Of a DNA stretch of 9,686 nt, positions 1-5,485 are shown piece after piece (position 1 is the first letter of the stretch; each line of letters opens with the position of its first letter). The position numbers and the translations under genes were made by a program. Origin of the DNA: an uncultured Collinsella sp. (GTDB lineage: Bacteria; Actinomycetota; Coriobacteriia; Coriobacteriales; Coriobacteriaceae); contig USLO01000062.1 of NCBI GenBank assembly GCA_900555515.1, forward strand, positions 1 through 9,686, given 5' to 3'. The notes beneath the pieces are model-generated. The model was not told the origin of the DNA. It did not search any database and saw only the letters and a program-made list of their open reading frames with translations.

Positions 1-1
1 C

Positions 2-529
2 GACGGAAACCATGAGAACCATCACGCCTTGGCCAATCTGCCGGTACGGGAGTGGAACGATGGGCTCGTCCATGAGGTGCGACCGCGCGTGCTGCACCTG
101 ATGCGCGGAGAGGTGTTCGATATCGACGGGCTCACAGTCCTTGCCATGGGCGGCGCCGCGAGCAACGACAGGCAGTATCGCAAGGAGGGGAGGAGCTGGT
201 GGCCCGAGGAGATGCCGAGCGAGGAAGAGACGGAGCACTGCCGCTCCTCGCTCGACCGCGTGGGCTGGAAGGTCGACTACGTTGTGACTCACGAGGCCCC
301 TGCCGCCCTGGCGGAGAAGCTGTGTCGCGAGCGCGGACGCGAGTATCGGGGCGACCGACTTCAGCGATTCCTTGCCGAGCTCGACGGTCAGCTCGGCTAC
401 CGCGCCTGGTTCTTCGGCCACTACCACGACGACAAATGGCGCGACGCCAAGCACCGCCTGATCTACCAAGACATCGTGTCGATCGAAGATGCCGCGCCCG
501 CTTCTAGAAACCTTCTAGAAGCGCTCTAG
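2..529 (+). CDS. Calcineurin-like metallophosphoesterase, 3' part (5' end outside window)
   Basis: The reading frame is open from base 2, so the gene starts upstream of the window. Three family motifs are visible: GNHE in the first codons (metal-binding Asn-His block), THEAP near residue 96 of the visible part, and GHYHDD near residue 140 (the GHxH metal-binding block). Together they mark the C-terminal half of a cytoplasmic, dinuclear-metal calcineurin-like phosphoesterase; the substrate cannot be told. The first in-frame start-like codon in the window (TTG at 29) lies after GNHE and is not the true start. The last eight or so codons (SRNLLEAL, then TAG at 527-529) lie inside the 502-542 palindrome, so the native C-terminus may have been replaced by repeat-encoded residues. 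Transcription converges on the minus-strand lipoprotein gene ending at 560. Confidence 0.85.
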   Translation, partial: DGNHENHHALANLPVREWNDGLVHEVRPRVLHLMRGEVFDIDGLTVLAMGGAASNDRQYRKEGRSWWPEEMPSEEETEHCRSSLDRVGWKVDYVVTHEAPAALAEKLCRERGREYRGDRLQRFLAELDGQLGYRAWFFGHYHDDKWRDAKHRLIYQDIVSIEDAAPASRNLLEAL

Positions 530-542
530 AAGGTTTCTAGAA
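502..542. repeat. Perfect palindrome of four phased TTCTAGAA-type sites; possible bidirectional terminator
   Basis: Arms 502-519 and 525-542 are perfect 18-bp inverse complements around a 5-nt loop (AGCGC). The same stretch reads as four 11-bp tandem steps, with TTCTAGAA at 502, 513 and 535 and CTCTAGAA at 524. It overlaps the end of the phosphoesterase gene and sits between convergent genes, so it may terminate transcription from both sides, but neither side has a clear U-tract. An 11-bp step is close to one helical turn, so a protein-binding site or a small inserted repeat is equally possible. Confidence 0.8.
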
Positions 543-559
543 ATTAGGCGCCATATGGA

Positions 560-1069
560 CTATTCCAATTCAAAAGTCTGGTCGAGGGAGTTCGACCCGG
601 CACCCATCCCGTCGACTTTCACTTCGATGGGAGACATGTCGTTGAGGTCAAAAATCGACACACCGTCGCATTCGCCTCCCGGCGCAAGTCCTTGCGAAGA
701 GAAGTGGTCTTCCTGCAAATCGGCGGCAAACCCGCGAGATAGCATCTGCTTATTTTGATAAGCCGTGATGTAGCTACCAACAGCGCATGAATCTGCCGAT
801 CGGTTGTTAATGGCGTGCCAGCGAACAACGGCAACCTTCCCGCCATCGCCAGCCGAGGAATCATGCACCTCGACGCCGGTGACTGAATACTCCATCTTGC
901 CGTAAACCCCGTCTTCCTGCGCGTTATCAGAATCGGCGACCTGAACTGCCGTCTGGCGATCGTCTGCCTGGCTGCACCCAGAGGCCATAACTAGGGCGGC
1001 TGCCAGAACACCCGCAGCCCCAAAGTTCCGAGCTAGGTTGATTGCCTTTTTAACAGAGAGATGTTCCAT
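560..1069 (-). CDS. Secreted lipoprotein, DUF5067-like
   Basis: The 169-aa product starts with a charged n-region (SVKK) and a hydrophobic stretch at residues 18-30 ending in ASGC, so Cys32 is the likely lipidated residue and the mature protein is anchored outside the membrane. The mature part has a low-complexity Asp/Gln linker, then a beta-rich domain (YSVTGVEVHD, VAVVRWHAINNRS, ITAYQNKQML, LAPGGECDGVSIFDL). This pattern resembles the DUF5067 Ig-like accessory lipoproteins of Gram-positive bacteria; the assignment is from memory and moderate. The ATG at 1069 has GGAG at 1076-1079 as ribosome binding site. It is the last gene of a co-oriented trio, 34 bp after the small membrane protein gene. 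Function unknown. Confidence 0.8.
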   Translation of the reverse strand: MEHLSVKKAINLARNFGAAGVLAAALVMASGCSQADDRQTAVQVADSDNAQEDGVYGKMEYSVTGVEVHDSSAGDGGKVAVVRWHAINNRSADSCAVGSYITAYQNKQMLSRGFAADLQEDHFSSQGLAPGGECDGVSIFDLNDMSPIEVKVDGMGAGSNSLDQTFELE

Positions 1070-1103
1070 CGACTACTCCAAACTTAATTGTTTTTGAATG
1101 CCA

Positions 1104-1313
1104 TCAGCCAAACAGCCAAGCCCCAACGAGCATGACCACTGAAACTGCTGCAAGCGAAGCCCAGACGGCATTTTGACGGGTGATGACACCGCTGATGGTG
1201 AGCGCATTTGCGCCGGCACCATCAATGACAGTCCAGACGAGTGCCGTGACCAAAAAGACGACTAGCCCCGCCGTTATCAACTCACGGCGAGACGGCCTTA
1301 GCTTGTCGGACAT
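1104..1313 (-). CDS. Small membrane protein with two predicted helices
   Basis: The 69-aa product has a basic N-terminus (DKLRPSRRE), a hydrophobic segment at about residues 12-32 and a second at about 49-68 that runs to the C-terminus (WASLAAVSVVMLVGAWLFG). The spacing suggests a hairpin in the membrane with a short loop (GANALTISGVITRQNA). No family recognised. The ATG at 1313 lies 2 nt beyond the stop codon of the upstream coiled-coil gene (1316), and the GAGGGGCGAG at that gene's end could serve as its ribosome binding site, so translation is probably coupled. The tight spacing suggests it works with the coiled-coil protein and the lipoprotein. Confidence 0.7.
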   Translation of the reverse strand: MSDKLRPSRRELITAGLVVFLVTALVWTVIDGAGANALTISGVITRQNAVWASLAAVSVVMLVGAWLFG

Positions 1314-1315
1314 AT

Positions 1316-2008
1316 CTACTCGCCCCTCGCCTGGGTCATGACCTCGACCTTGGCCTCGGCCACGGCCGCCCGCTGCTCGGAGGCGGCGAGGCGGTCCTTG
1401 AGGGCGGCGACCTCGGCCATCAGGTCACGCTGGGCGAGGAGGGAGACGTTGAGATCGGCCTGAGCCTTGGCCGCGGCGTCGACCGCGCCCCTCATGCTTT
1501 CAATTCGATCGTCTTTTGCGGCTGATTCTGCCAAGAGCTGATTGTTCTCGGAATCGAGCTTCTTGAGCTGCGAGAGGTAATCGGTGACGGTGGCGTGGAG
1601 CTCATCGTTCTCAATCTCCAAGCTCGCAGTATCCAGCTCGAATTTCTCTTTGATGGCGGCGACCTGCTCGACGCAATTAGATTTGATGCTCTGAATCTGT
1701 TCCGTTGCACTTTTCTTGGCGGCGTCAGCGTCCTCGCGGGCAGCACGAGCCTCCATCGCGGCAGCTTCGGCAGCGCCCACGATGATGCGCTTGACCCGCT
1801 CGACCGCCTCATCGAGGACGGCCGATGCGTCGAGCGCAGCCTTCACGCCAGGAGTGGCGTTAGGGTGGTAGCCATCGACCAAGCGGGCGACGGTATCGGC
1901 CTGCGAGAGACCAAGGCTCGTGCTGATGTCCTTTATGGCGTCACGGGTCTCCGATGAGACATTCAGACTGGTCATTTTCTTTTCGGACTGGACTTGGTTT
2001 TCGGCCAT
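1316..2008 (-). CDS. Ribbon-helix-helix-like protein with a long coiled coil
   Basis: The product is 230 aa from the ATG at 2008. A TTG 15 bp upstream (2023) would extend the frame, but the GGAG at 2018-2021 lies right there and sits 9 nt before this ATG, which decides the start. Residues about 13-47 (TSLNVSSETRDAIKDISTSL followed by GLSQADTVARLV) look like a ribbon-helix-helix or similar small DNA-binding fold. From about residue 60 to the end the protein is Ala/Glu/Lys-rich with heptad character and almost no Pro or Gly, a long coiled coil. The plan recalls KfrA-type plasmid proteins, which pair an N-terminal DNA-binding domain with a long coiled coil and help partition or autoregulate; this is an analogy, not a homology claim. 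It heads the trio of minus-strand genes. Confidence 0.75.
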   Translation of the reverse strand: MAENQVQSEKKMTSLNVSSETRDAIKDISTSLGLSQADTVARLVDGYHPNATPGVKAALDASAVLDEAVERVKRIIVGAAEAAAMEARAAREDADAAKKSATEQIQSIKSNCVEQVAAIKEKFELDTASLEIENDELHATVTDYLSQLKKLDSENNQLLAESAAKDDRIESMRGAVDAAAKAQADLNVSLLAQRDLMAEVAALKDRLAASEQRAAVAEAKVEVMTQARGE

Positions 2009-2032
2009 GATGCGGCACTCCAATCAACAACG

Positions 2033-2051
2033 GGCATGGCTCCGCCATGCC
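2033..2051. promoter_or_regulatory. 8-bp inverted repeat in the leader of the coiled-coil gene
   Basis: GGCATGGC (2033-2040) and GCCATGCC (2044-2051) are perfect inverse complements with a 3-nt loop, 25 bp upstream of the ATG at 2008. It may be an operator for the RHH protein encoded just downstream or a leader hairpin. The rest of the 2052-2233 gap holds a TGCGT-TC-ACGCA dyad at 2134-2145 and an AT-rich TATATA at about 2176-2181, but no convincing promoter pair. Confidence 0.45.
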
Positions 2052-2233
2052 ATATGGCTGGGAACAATGCACGGCCGCTGTTGAGTTGTCTTTTTCCTGC
2101 GATCGGTGAGTTCTAAAAAGGCGTCTCAAGTCATGCGTTCACGCAGGTTTTCGGTTAGAGAAATACCGCACCCTTATATAGTAACGCCGCCGCACTCGGG
2201 CCTATTAGGCAAATCGCGAAACGACAGACGGAC

Positions 2234-2818
2234 TTATTTCCTGACGCCCACCAATCCGCGTTCACGAAGGATGCGGTACAGCGTTGATTTGGAGACGCCA
2301 GTCGCAGCGCAAATATCGGGAATAGGAGTCTCTCCTCCAAGATAGAGCCTTACTGCGGCATCGGCTTTGACGCCGGCAGTGCGAGGCCTGCCACCCACGT
2401 TGCCGCCGTGGCTCCGTTTGACGGCGATACCCTCGGCCTGGCGTTGCCTGATCAGATCTCGCTCAAGTTCCGCGGTGCAAGCATGGGTGCCAAGCACGAA
2501 GCGCCCGAATGCGGTATCTAGATCCACGGGCTGTTTCAGGGACGTGAGCTTCACGCCGAGGTTTCGAAACATAAGGTCATAGTTGAGCAGCTGCCTGGTC
2601 GATCTGGTCAAGCGCTCCCAGGATTCGACCACCACCTCGTCGCCCGCCCGCATCTTCTTGAACAGGCGCTTCTGCTGCGTCCGGTCGCCGTCCTGGGCAC
2701 CCGTGACCTTGTCCTTGTAGATATGGCCATAGGCCACGCCAGCGTTCACCAGAGCCTCGATCTGGCGGTCCAACCTCTGGTCTTTCGTGCTCACGCGAGC
2801 ATATCCGTAACGTGTCAT
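2234..2818 (-). CDS. Small serine recombinase (resolvase/invertase family)
   Basis: The 194-aa product begins MTRYGYARVSTKDQ, with the nucleophile Ser10 and Arg8 in the standard YxRVST context. WERLTRSTRQLL (67-78) is the active-site Arg helix, ELERDLIRQR (118-127) starts the long E-helix, and GGRP plus IPDICAATGVSKSTLYRIL (166-184) is the C-terminal Hin/resolvase-type HTH. Size is normal for the small serine recombinases, which cut and rejoin two DNA sites through phosphoserine links and act in plasmid multimer resolution, transposon cointegrate resolution or DNA inversion. AGGAGG at 2824-2829, 5 nt before the ATG at 2818, fixes the start; the open frame continues upstream to 2959 without support. 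No transposase is next to it, so a plasmid or element maintenance role is the better guess. Confidence 0.92.
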   Translation of the reverse strand: MTRYGYARVSTKDQRLDRQIEALVNAGVAYGHIYKDKVTGAQDGDRTQQKRLFKKMRAGDEVVVESWERLTRSTRQLLNYDLMFRNLGVKLTSLKQPVDLDTAFGRFVLGTHACTAELERDLIRQRQAEGIAVKRSHGGNVGGRPRTAGVKADAAVRLYLGGETPIPDICAATGVSKSTLYRILRERGLVGVRK

Positions 2819-2844
2819 TTCAGCCTCCTGCCTCGTATTTGATT

Positions 2845-2951
2845 TTCCCATGGGAATTGACGCGGAGGTTTTGACACTGGGTTTTGGCACTCGACGTTCA
2901 CGGCATCGAGGGTTCGATTTTCGAGTGCCCAGAGGCATACGTTTTGGGACT
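2845..2951. promoter_or_regulatory. Candidate resolvase site/operator region upstream of the recombinase
   Basis: Directly upstream of the recombinase gene are a 12-bp perfect palindrome TTCCCATGGGAA (2845-2856), three near-identical 11-mers GTTTTGACACT (2868-2878), GTTTTGGCACT (2881-2891) and GTTTTGGGACT (2941-2951), and a 9-bp inverted pair GGCACTCGA (2886-2894) and TCGAGTGCC (2921-2929). Resolvase genes commonly sit beside their own res site, made of repeated inverted half-sites, and GGTTTT occurs in Hin/Gin-type half-sites. The match is suggestive only; no canonical 28-bp crossover site could be aligned by eye. Confidence 0.45.
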
Positions 2952-2971
2952 GTGGCCATCTGGTTATTAAG

Positions 2972-2998
2972 TTCGACAGCCGCTGGTTCAGCTAGAAT
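2972..2998 (+). promoter_or_regulatory. Weak candidate promoter for the 50-aa peptide gene
   Basis: TAGAAT at 2993-2998 is a reasonable -10 element; TTCGAC at 2972-2977 is the nearest -35-like hexamer, with a short 15-bp spacer. A start near 3005 would give a leader of about 50 nt ending in the GGAGG at 3044-3048. Confidence 0.3.
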
Positions 2999-3055
2999 TG
3001 ACGAGACGACGCATTCCGTGCGCGGGCGGCCGACAATTCGATTGGAGGCTTCCCT

Positions 3056-3208
3056 ATGCTAAAGATCCTTGATGCGCTGGCCGCCCTTGCGACGGTCGGC
3101 ACGTTCGTCATTGCGTTTTTCGATTCGTATGATGTCCGAGTTAAGGTCCGTAGGCGTACGCGCGGTGCGGACGGTGGACGGCATTTGCGCCGCGACAGGC
3201 GCAAATAA
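3056..3208 (+). CDS. 50-aa membrane peptide with basic tail (possible toxin-like peptide)
   Basis: ATG at 3056 is preceded by TTGGAGG (GGAGG at 3044-3048, 7-nt spacing), and the frame ends with TAA at 3206-3208, two bases before a strong terminator. The product starts MLKILDALAALATVGTFVIA: residues 2-22 form one hydrophobic helix, followed by FFDSYDVRVK and an Arg-rich tail (VRRRTRG, HLRRDRRK) that would stay in the cytoplasm. One hydrophobic helix plus a charged tail in about 50 residues is the general plan of small holin-like and type I toxin peptides, which supports such a role only by analogy. No antisense RNA promoter was identified. It could equally be a small membrane regulator. Its own ribosome binding site and terminator make it a real, monocistronic gene. 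Confidence 0.6.
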   Translation: MLKILDALAALATVGTFVIAFFDSYDVRVKVRRRTRGADGGRHLRRDRRK

Positions 3209-3209
3209 G

Positions 3210-3235
3210 AATGCCCGGGGTGGAGCCCGGGCATT
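3210..3235 (+). terminator. Intrinsic terminator after the 50-aa peptide gene
   Basis: AATGCCCGGG (3210-3219) and CCCGGGCATT (3226-3235) form a perfect 10-bp GC-rich stem with a 6-nt loop, starting 2 nt after the stop codon at 3208 and followed by TTAAC. The A/T pairs at the base could also serve the opposite strand. Bases 3236-3421 beyond it hold no gene that I can support. Confidence 0.8.
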
Positions 3236-3421
3236 TAACAAAAGTTGAAAACTAGGCCGCCCGCGCTCCTTGTTACTTACACGGGATGCGTCGTCTTCTA
3301 CGGTGATTTTACCCTCTTTAGTCAGATAAAACTACCGTATGCTTTGGTTTTCATGCGAGTTCATCCATCGTTCATGCGATGTGAATCGCAGCGACAGCGC
3401 GATACCGCCTGAAGGCAATCC

Positions 3422-3583
3422 CTACTCCCAGTGGCCGACCACGTCCACGACCCAGTGCTTGCCGGTCGCCTGCTGCTCGTAATGTCCCTGATCCTCGCTG
3501 TTGGTATAGGAGTTATTGACAGCCGAAGCGCCGTTAGGATGTTGCGCGTCGCCGTAGGTTCCCCAAACATACGTTTTGGAACG
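3422..3583 (-). pseudogene. C-terminal relic of a larger (probably surface) protein
   Basis: Read on the minus strand from about 3583 to the TAG at 3422-3424, the frame encodes some 53 residues with protein-like composition, including KTYVWGTYGDAQHPNG, NNSYTNSEDQGHYEQQATGK and a C-terminal HWVVDVVGHWE. The Gly/Asn/Ser/aromatic-rich style is that of repeat modules in extracellular proteins. No ATG, GTG or TTG with a ribosome binding site precedes it. Upstream the frame runs into the promoter/operator of the toxin-antitoxin genes, so only the tail of a former gene appears to remain. The family is not identified; a chance open frame is not excluded. Confidence 0.4.
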
Positions 3584-3603
3584 AACGGTTGGCGAATAGG
3601 CCT

Positions 3604-3653
3604 TATAAGTTGATGCGTCGAATATTCTACTACCAAATAGTAGTAGAATATTC
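3604..3653 (+). promoter_or_regulatory. Promoter and 34-bp operator of the toxin-antitoxin genes
   Basis: TATAAG at 3604-3609 is a likely -10 element; no good -35 is visible. Just downstream, 3620-3633 and 3640-3653 form a perfect 14-bp inverted repeat (GAATATTCTACTAC and its complement) around the 6-nt centre CAAATA. The outer arms are themselves GAATATTC palindromes. A symmetrical site between the -10 and the ribosome binding site is where a toxin-antitoxin complex usually represses its own operon, so the RHH antitoxin is the obvious ligand. Confidence 0.6.
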
Positions 3654-3671
3654 TCGTACGATTGGAGGCCA

Positions 3672-3938
3672 ATGGTTCAGATACACCGAAGGGTTCACGA
3701 GCGACACCCCGAGTTGGATGCCGGAGATGTCGAGGCGGCATGGGAGAACTACCGCTTCGCGGCCGTTCGCGTACCCGGGGAACAGGAGATGCGGACAGGC
3801 TACGACCCACATGGCCGGTATATCGAGATGGTCGGAGTCCTCCTGGCTGACGGCGTATGGCTTATCTATCACGCCATGACGCCGCCGAGCAAGAAGACGC
3901 TGAAGGAGATCGAGAGCGCGAGAAGGAAAGGTTACTGA
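3672..3938 (+). CDS. BrnT-like toxin of a toxin-antitoxin pair
   Basis: The 88-aa product has the layout of small BrnT/RelE-fold ribonuclease toxins: RVHERHPEL at the start, DVEAAWENYRFA, then the beta-strand block GYDPHGRYIEMVGVLLADG and WLIYHAMTPPSKKTLKEI near the C-terminus. The HAMTPP-x-KK tail is, from memory, common in an actinobacterial group of these toxins. Such proteins inhibit growth by cutting RNA. GGAGG at 3664-3668 is only 3 nt from the ATG at 3672, which may keep toxin translation low; no other in-frame start nearby is better. The stop TGA overlaps the antitoxin ATG by one base. Toxin-first order matches brnTA-type operons. The exact family needs a profile search. Confidence 0.65.
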   Translation: MVQIHRRVHERHPELDAGDVEAAWENYRFAAVRVPGEQEMRTGYDPHGRYIEMVGVLLADGVWLIYHAMTPPSKKTLKEIESARRKGY

Positions 3939-4219
3939 TGGAGTTCAGGCTTGCAAACGGCACCGTAATCACGGACGAGGACATCGAGCGCGAGTGCGCG
4001 GAATATGAATCCGGCTCTTGGACGGGGGCCCTGGCAAACCTCCGCGTCGGCCGCCCAAGGCTCTCCGAGGGAGAGGCCAACGCCAATCTGTCTTTCAAGT
4101 GCCCGAAAACGGGCGCCGATCTCATCGAGAGGGCGGCCACCGCGTGCGGTATGCAGAAGTCGGAGTTCCTGCGCTCGGCTGCGCTCGAGAAGGCTGAGAG
4201 AATCCTCAGGTCGGCATAG
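3938..4219 (+). CDS. RHH (CopG-like) antitoxin, partner of the BrnT-like toxin
   Basis: The 93-aa product starts at the ATG overlapping the toxin stop (TGATG), with AAGGAAAGG just upstream as ribosome binding site; a longer frame from 3857 would overlap the toxin fully. The N-terminal half (ITDEDIERECAEYESGSWTG) is acidic and is the likely toxin-wrapping part. GRPRLSEGEAN is a linker typical of actinobacterial antitoxins, and NANLSFKCP followed by KTGADLIERAATACG and MQKSEFLRSAALEKAERIL is a strand-helix-helix of RHH type. It should neutralise the toxin and repress the operon through the 3620-3653 dyad. Having the DNA-binding domain at the C-terminus is normal for this group. Confidence 0.65.
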   Translation: MEFRLANGTVITDEDIERECAEYESGSWTGALANLRVGRPRLSEGEANANLSFKCPKTGADLIERAATACGMQKSEFLRSAALEKAERILRSA

Positions 4220-4258
4220 CCTCACGGCGCGCCTTTCCGTGGGAGCGAAATGGGCTAC

Positions 4259-4298
4259 ATCGCGCTCATGTTAGCTATATCACTAACATGAGCGCGAT
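4259..4298. repeat. 16-bp-arm inverted repeat containing an operator-like core
   Basis: Arms 4259-4274 and 4283-4298 are perfect 16-bp inverse complements around an 8-nt loop (CTATATCA). It lies 40 bp after the antitoxin stop and may act as its terminator, although it lacks a clear U-tract. The inner part, TGTTAG-N8-CTAACA at 4269-4288, recurs at the promoter of the next gene (4394-4413). Confidence 0.75.
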
Positions 4299-4385
4299 TA
4301 AACAGGGCGCCGGGCAAGGCGTCTGCTTTATTCAATGGTGGGCCCCTTTCGCGATTCCCTTGCCGATGGCCCCACTGCAAACGGG

Positions 4386-4424
4386 TATAAAAGTGTTAGC
4401 GAAATCACTAACATAATTAGGAGG
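4386..4424 (+). promoter_or_regulatory. Promoter, operator and ribosome binding site of the 280-aa gene
   Basis: TATAAA at 4386-4391 is a good -10; the best -35-like hexamer, TTGCCG at 4360-4365, is 20 bp away and weak. TGTTAG-N8-CTAACA at 4394-4413 overlaps the expected start point, and its spacer shares ATCA with the copy at 4269-4288. AGGAGG at 4419-4424 lies 8 nt before the ATG at 4433. The layout fits repression by a dimer bound at both TGTTAG dyads, plausibly the winged-HTH protein encoded downstream. Confidence 0.6.
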
Positions 4425-4432
4425 CGATTGCT

Positions 4433-5275
4433 ATGGGCAGGTGCGAGCCGAGGACAAACGAGAACGACCCGGGGCTGATCACGCTGCCGGAGGGCATCGA
4501 CGAGCTGGGCGACGCCGTCAAAAACGAATTCGACGTGACCACCAAGCAGGTCTGCCGGGCCCTGCAGTGTACGCGCCCGTTCGTGCTGTCACACTGCAAG
4601 CATATCCGGCACATCTATGTGTCGGGCGATTGGTCCGATAAGGTCGGCCTCGGGCCCGGCGGCGGCTTCATCTGGTCCCGCAAGGAGCTGCGCGACTTGG
4701 CGGTGAACGGCACGGTCGAGAGGCGCACCCGAGTCGTCGGCGCGGCGGATATTCTCGCGGGCAGCCGGGAGGCGATGGATTGGCTCGAGGCCGCGGCCGC
4801 CGAGGCGGCCGAGTTGGGCAGCGACCCGCGCCGGTCGCGGGCGGATGAAGTTAAGTTCCGCGAGATGTCCCGCGAGGTCTTCGAGAGGGTCTACCTGCCG
4901 GACGAATGGAAGCCGGCCTATAACGCGGCGAGGCGCAAGAGGTCAGAACTGCATTGGGTCGACCTCGGCGAGCACCCGCGGTCATTCGACGAGCTGGGGA
5001 CCGTTTGGAGGACGACCGCGGACCGCAAAGGCTACGGGGACACGGACGAGGAATGGTCGAGGGCGTATCGGCGCAACGGAGCGGTGCGGCTCACCATCAC
5101 CCTGCCCGACGGCGCGACCAAGGTCATGCATGCGCCCGACCCGACGCCTCGGGCGCGGTTCGACGACTTCCTGGCGACAATTTTGCCTGTCGAGCTGCTG
5201 CCGCAGGACTACATCAGGGATGTCGTTCTCGGGAGTGACCATATGGAGCCGCAGGAACTCAAGCTGTACGGCTAA
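4433..5275 (+). CDS. 280-aa protein with N-terminal winged-HTH-like domain, function unknown
   Basis: Start fixed by AGGAGG 8 nt before the ATG. Residues about 34-55 (VTTKQVCRALQCTRPFVLSHC) look like an HTH, followed by a strand-rich wing (IRHIYVSGDW, GGGFIWSRKELRDLAV) of the kind seen in MerR/excisionase-type DNA-binding domains. The centre (115-170) is helical, acidic then basic; the C-terminal half (HWVDLGEHPRSFDELGTVWR, RLTITLPDGATKVMHAPDP, LLPQDYIRDVVLGS) is mixed alpha/beta and not recognised. A replication initiator, a regulator or another DNA-binding factor of a mobile element are all possible. It is monocistronic, between an operator-bearing promoter and a strong terminator. Its first domain is laid out like that of the 182-aa protein at 6053. 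Confidence 0.75.
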   Translation: MGRCEPRTNENDPGLITLPEGIDELGDAVKNEFDVTTKQVCRALQCTRPFVLSHCKHIRHIYVSGDWSDKVGLGPGGGFIWSRKELRDLAVNGTVERRTRVVGAADILAGSREAMDWLEAAAAEAAELGSDPRRSRADEVKFREMSREVFERVYLPDEWKPAYNAARRKRSELHWVDLGEHPRSFDELGTVWRTTADRKGYGDTDEEWSRAYRRNGAVRLTITLPDGATKVMHAPDPTPRARFDDFLATILPVELLPQDYIRDVVLGSDHMEPQELKLYG

Positions 5276-5334
5276 TTCGCCTCATAGAGACGGGCCGTCG
5301 CCCCAAAACCAAACAGAATCTCGAATAAGCATAT

Positions 5335-5374
5335 GAATCGACCGCCCGGGAGTACGTGCCCGGGCGGTCGATTC
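5335..5374 (+). terminator. Strong intrinsic terminator after the 280-aa gene
   Basis: Arms 5335-5350 and 5359-5374 are perfect 16-bp inverse complements with a GC-rich core (ACCGCCCGGG) and an 8-nt loop, 60 bp after the stop codon. Only a short TAT follows, so termination may rest on stem strength. Confidence 0.7.
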
Positions 5375-5485
5375 TATCGACCATGGGCGCGATTCCGTGA
5401 GGTCGTTTTTCTGGCACCCGCCGTTTACGCCGATTCCAAAGCGCCTATCGACCGCTCAACGAGCTTTGCGAGTGCGATCCCGTGC

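Noticed and set aside
502..542. TTCnnGAA sites as a heat-shock element
   Set aside because: That element belongs to eukaryotic heat-shock factor; the match in bacterial DNA is coincidental.
2819..2959. 47-residue N-terminal extension of the recombinase
   Set aside because: The canonical MTRYGYARVS start has AGGAGG at 5 nt. The extension runs through the repeat-rich upstream region.
3361..3810. 149-aa open frame on the minus strand across the TA promoter
   Set aside because: Arg/Ser/Pro-rich composition typical of an off-frame reading; it crosses the operator and the toxin gene and has no ribosome binding site.
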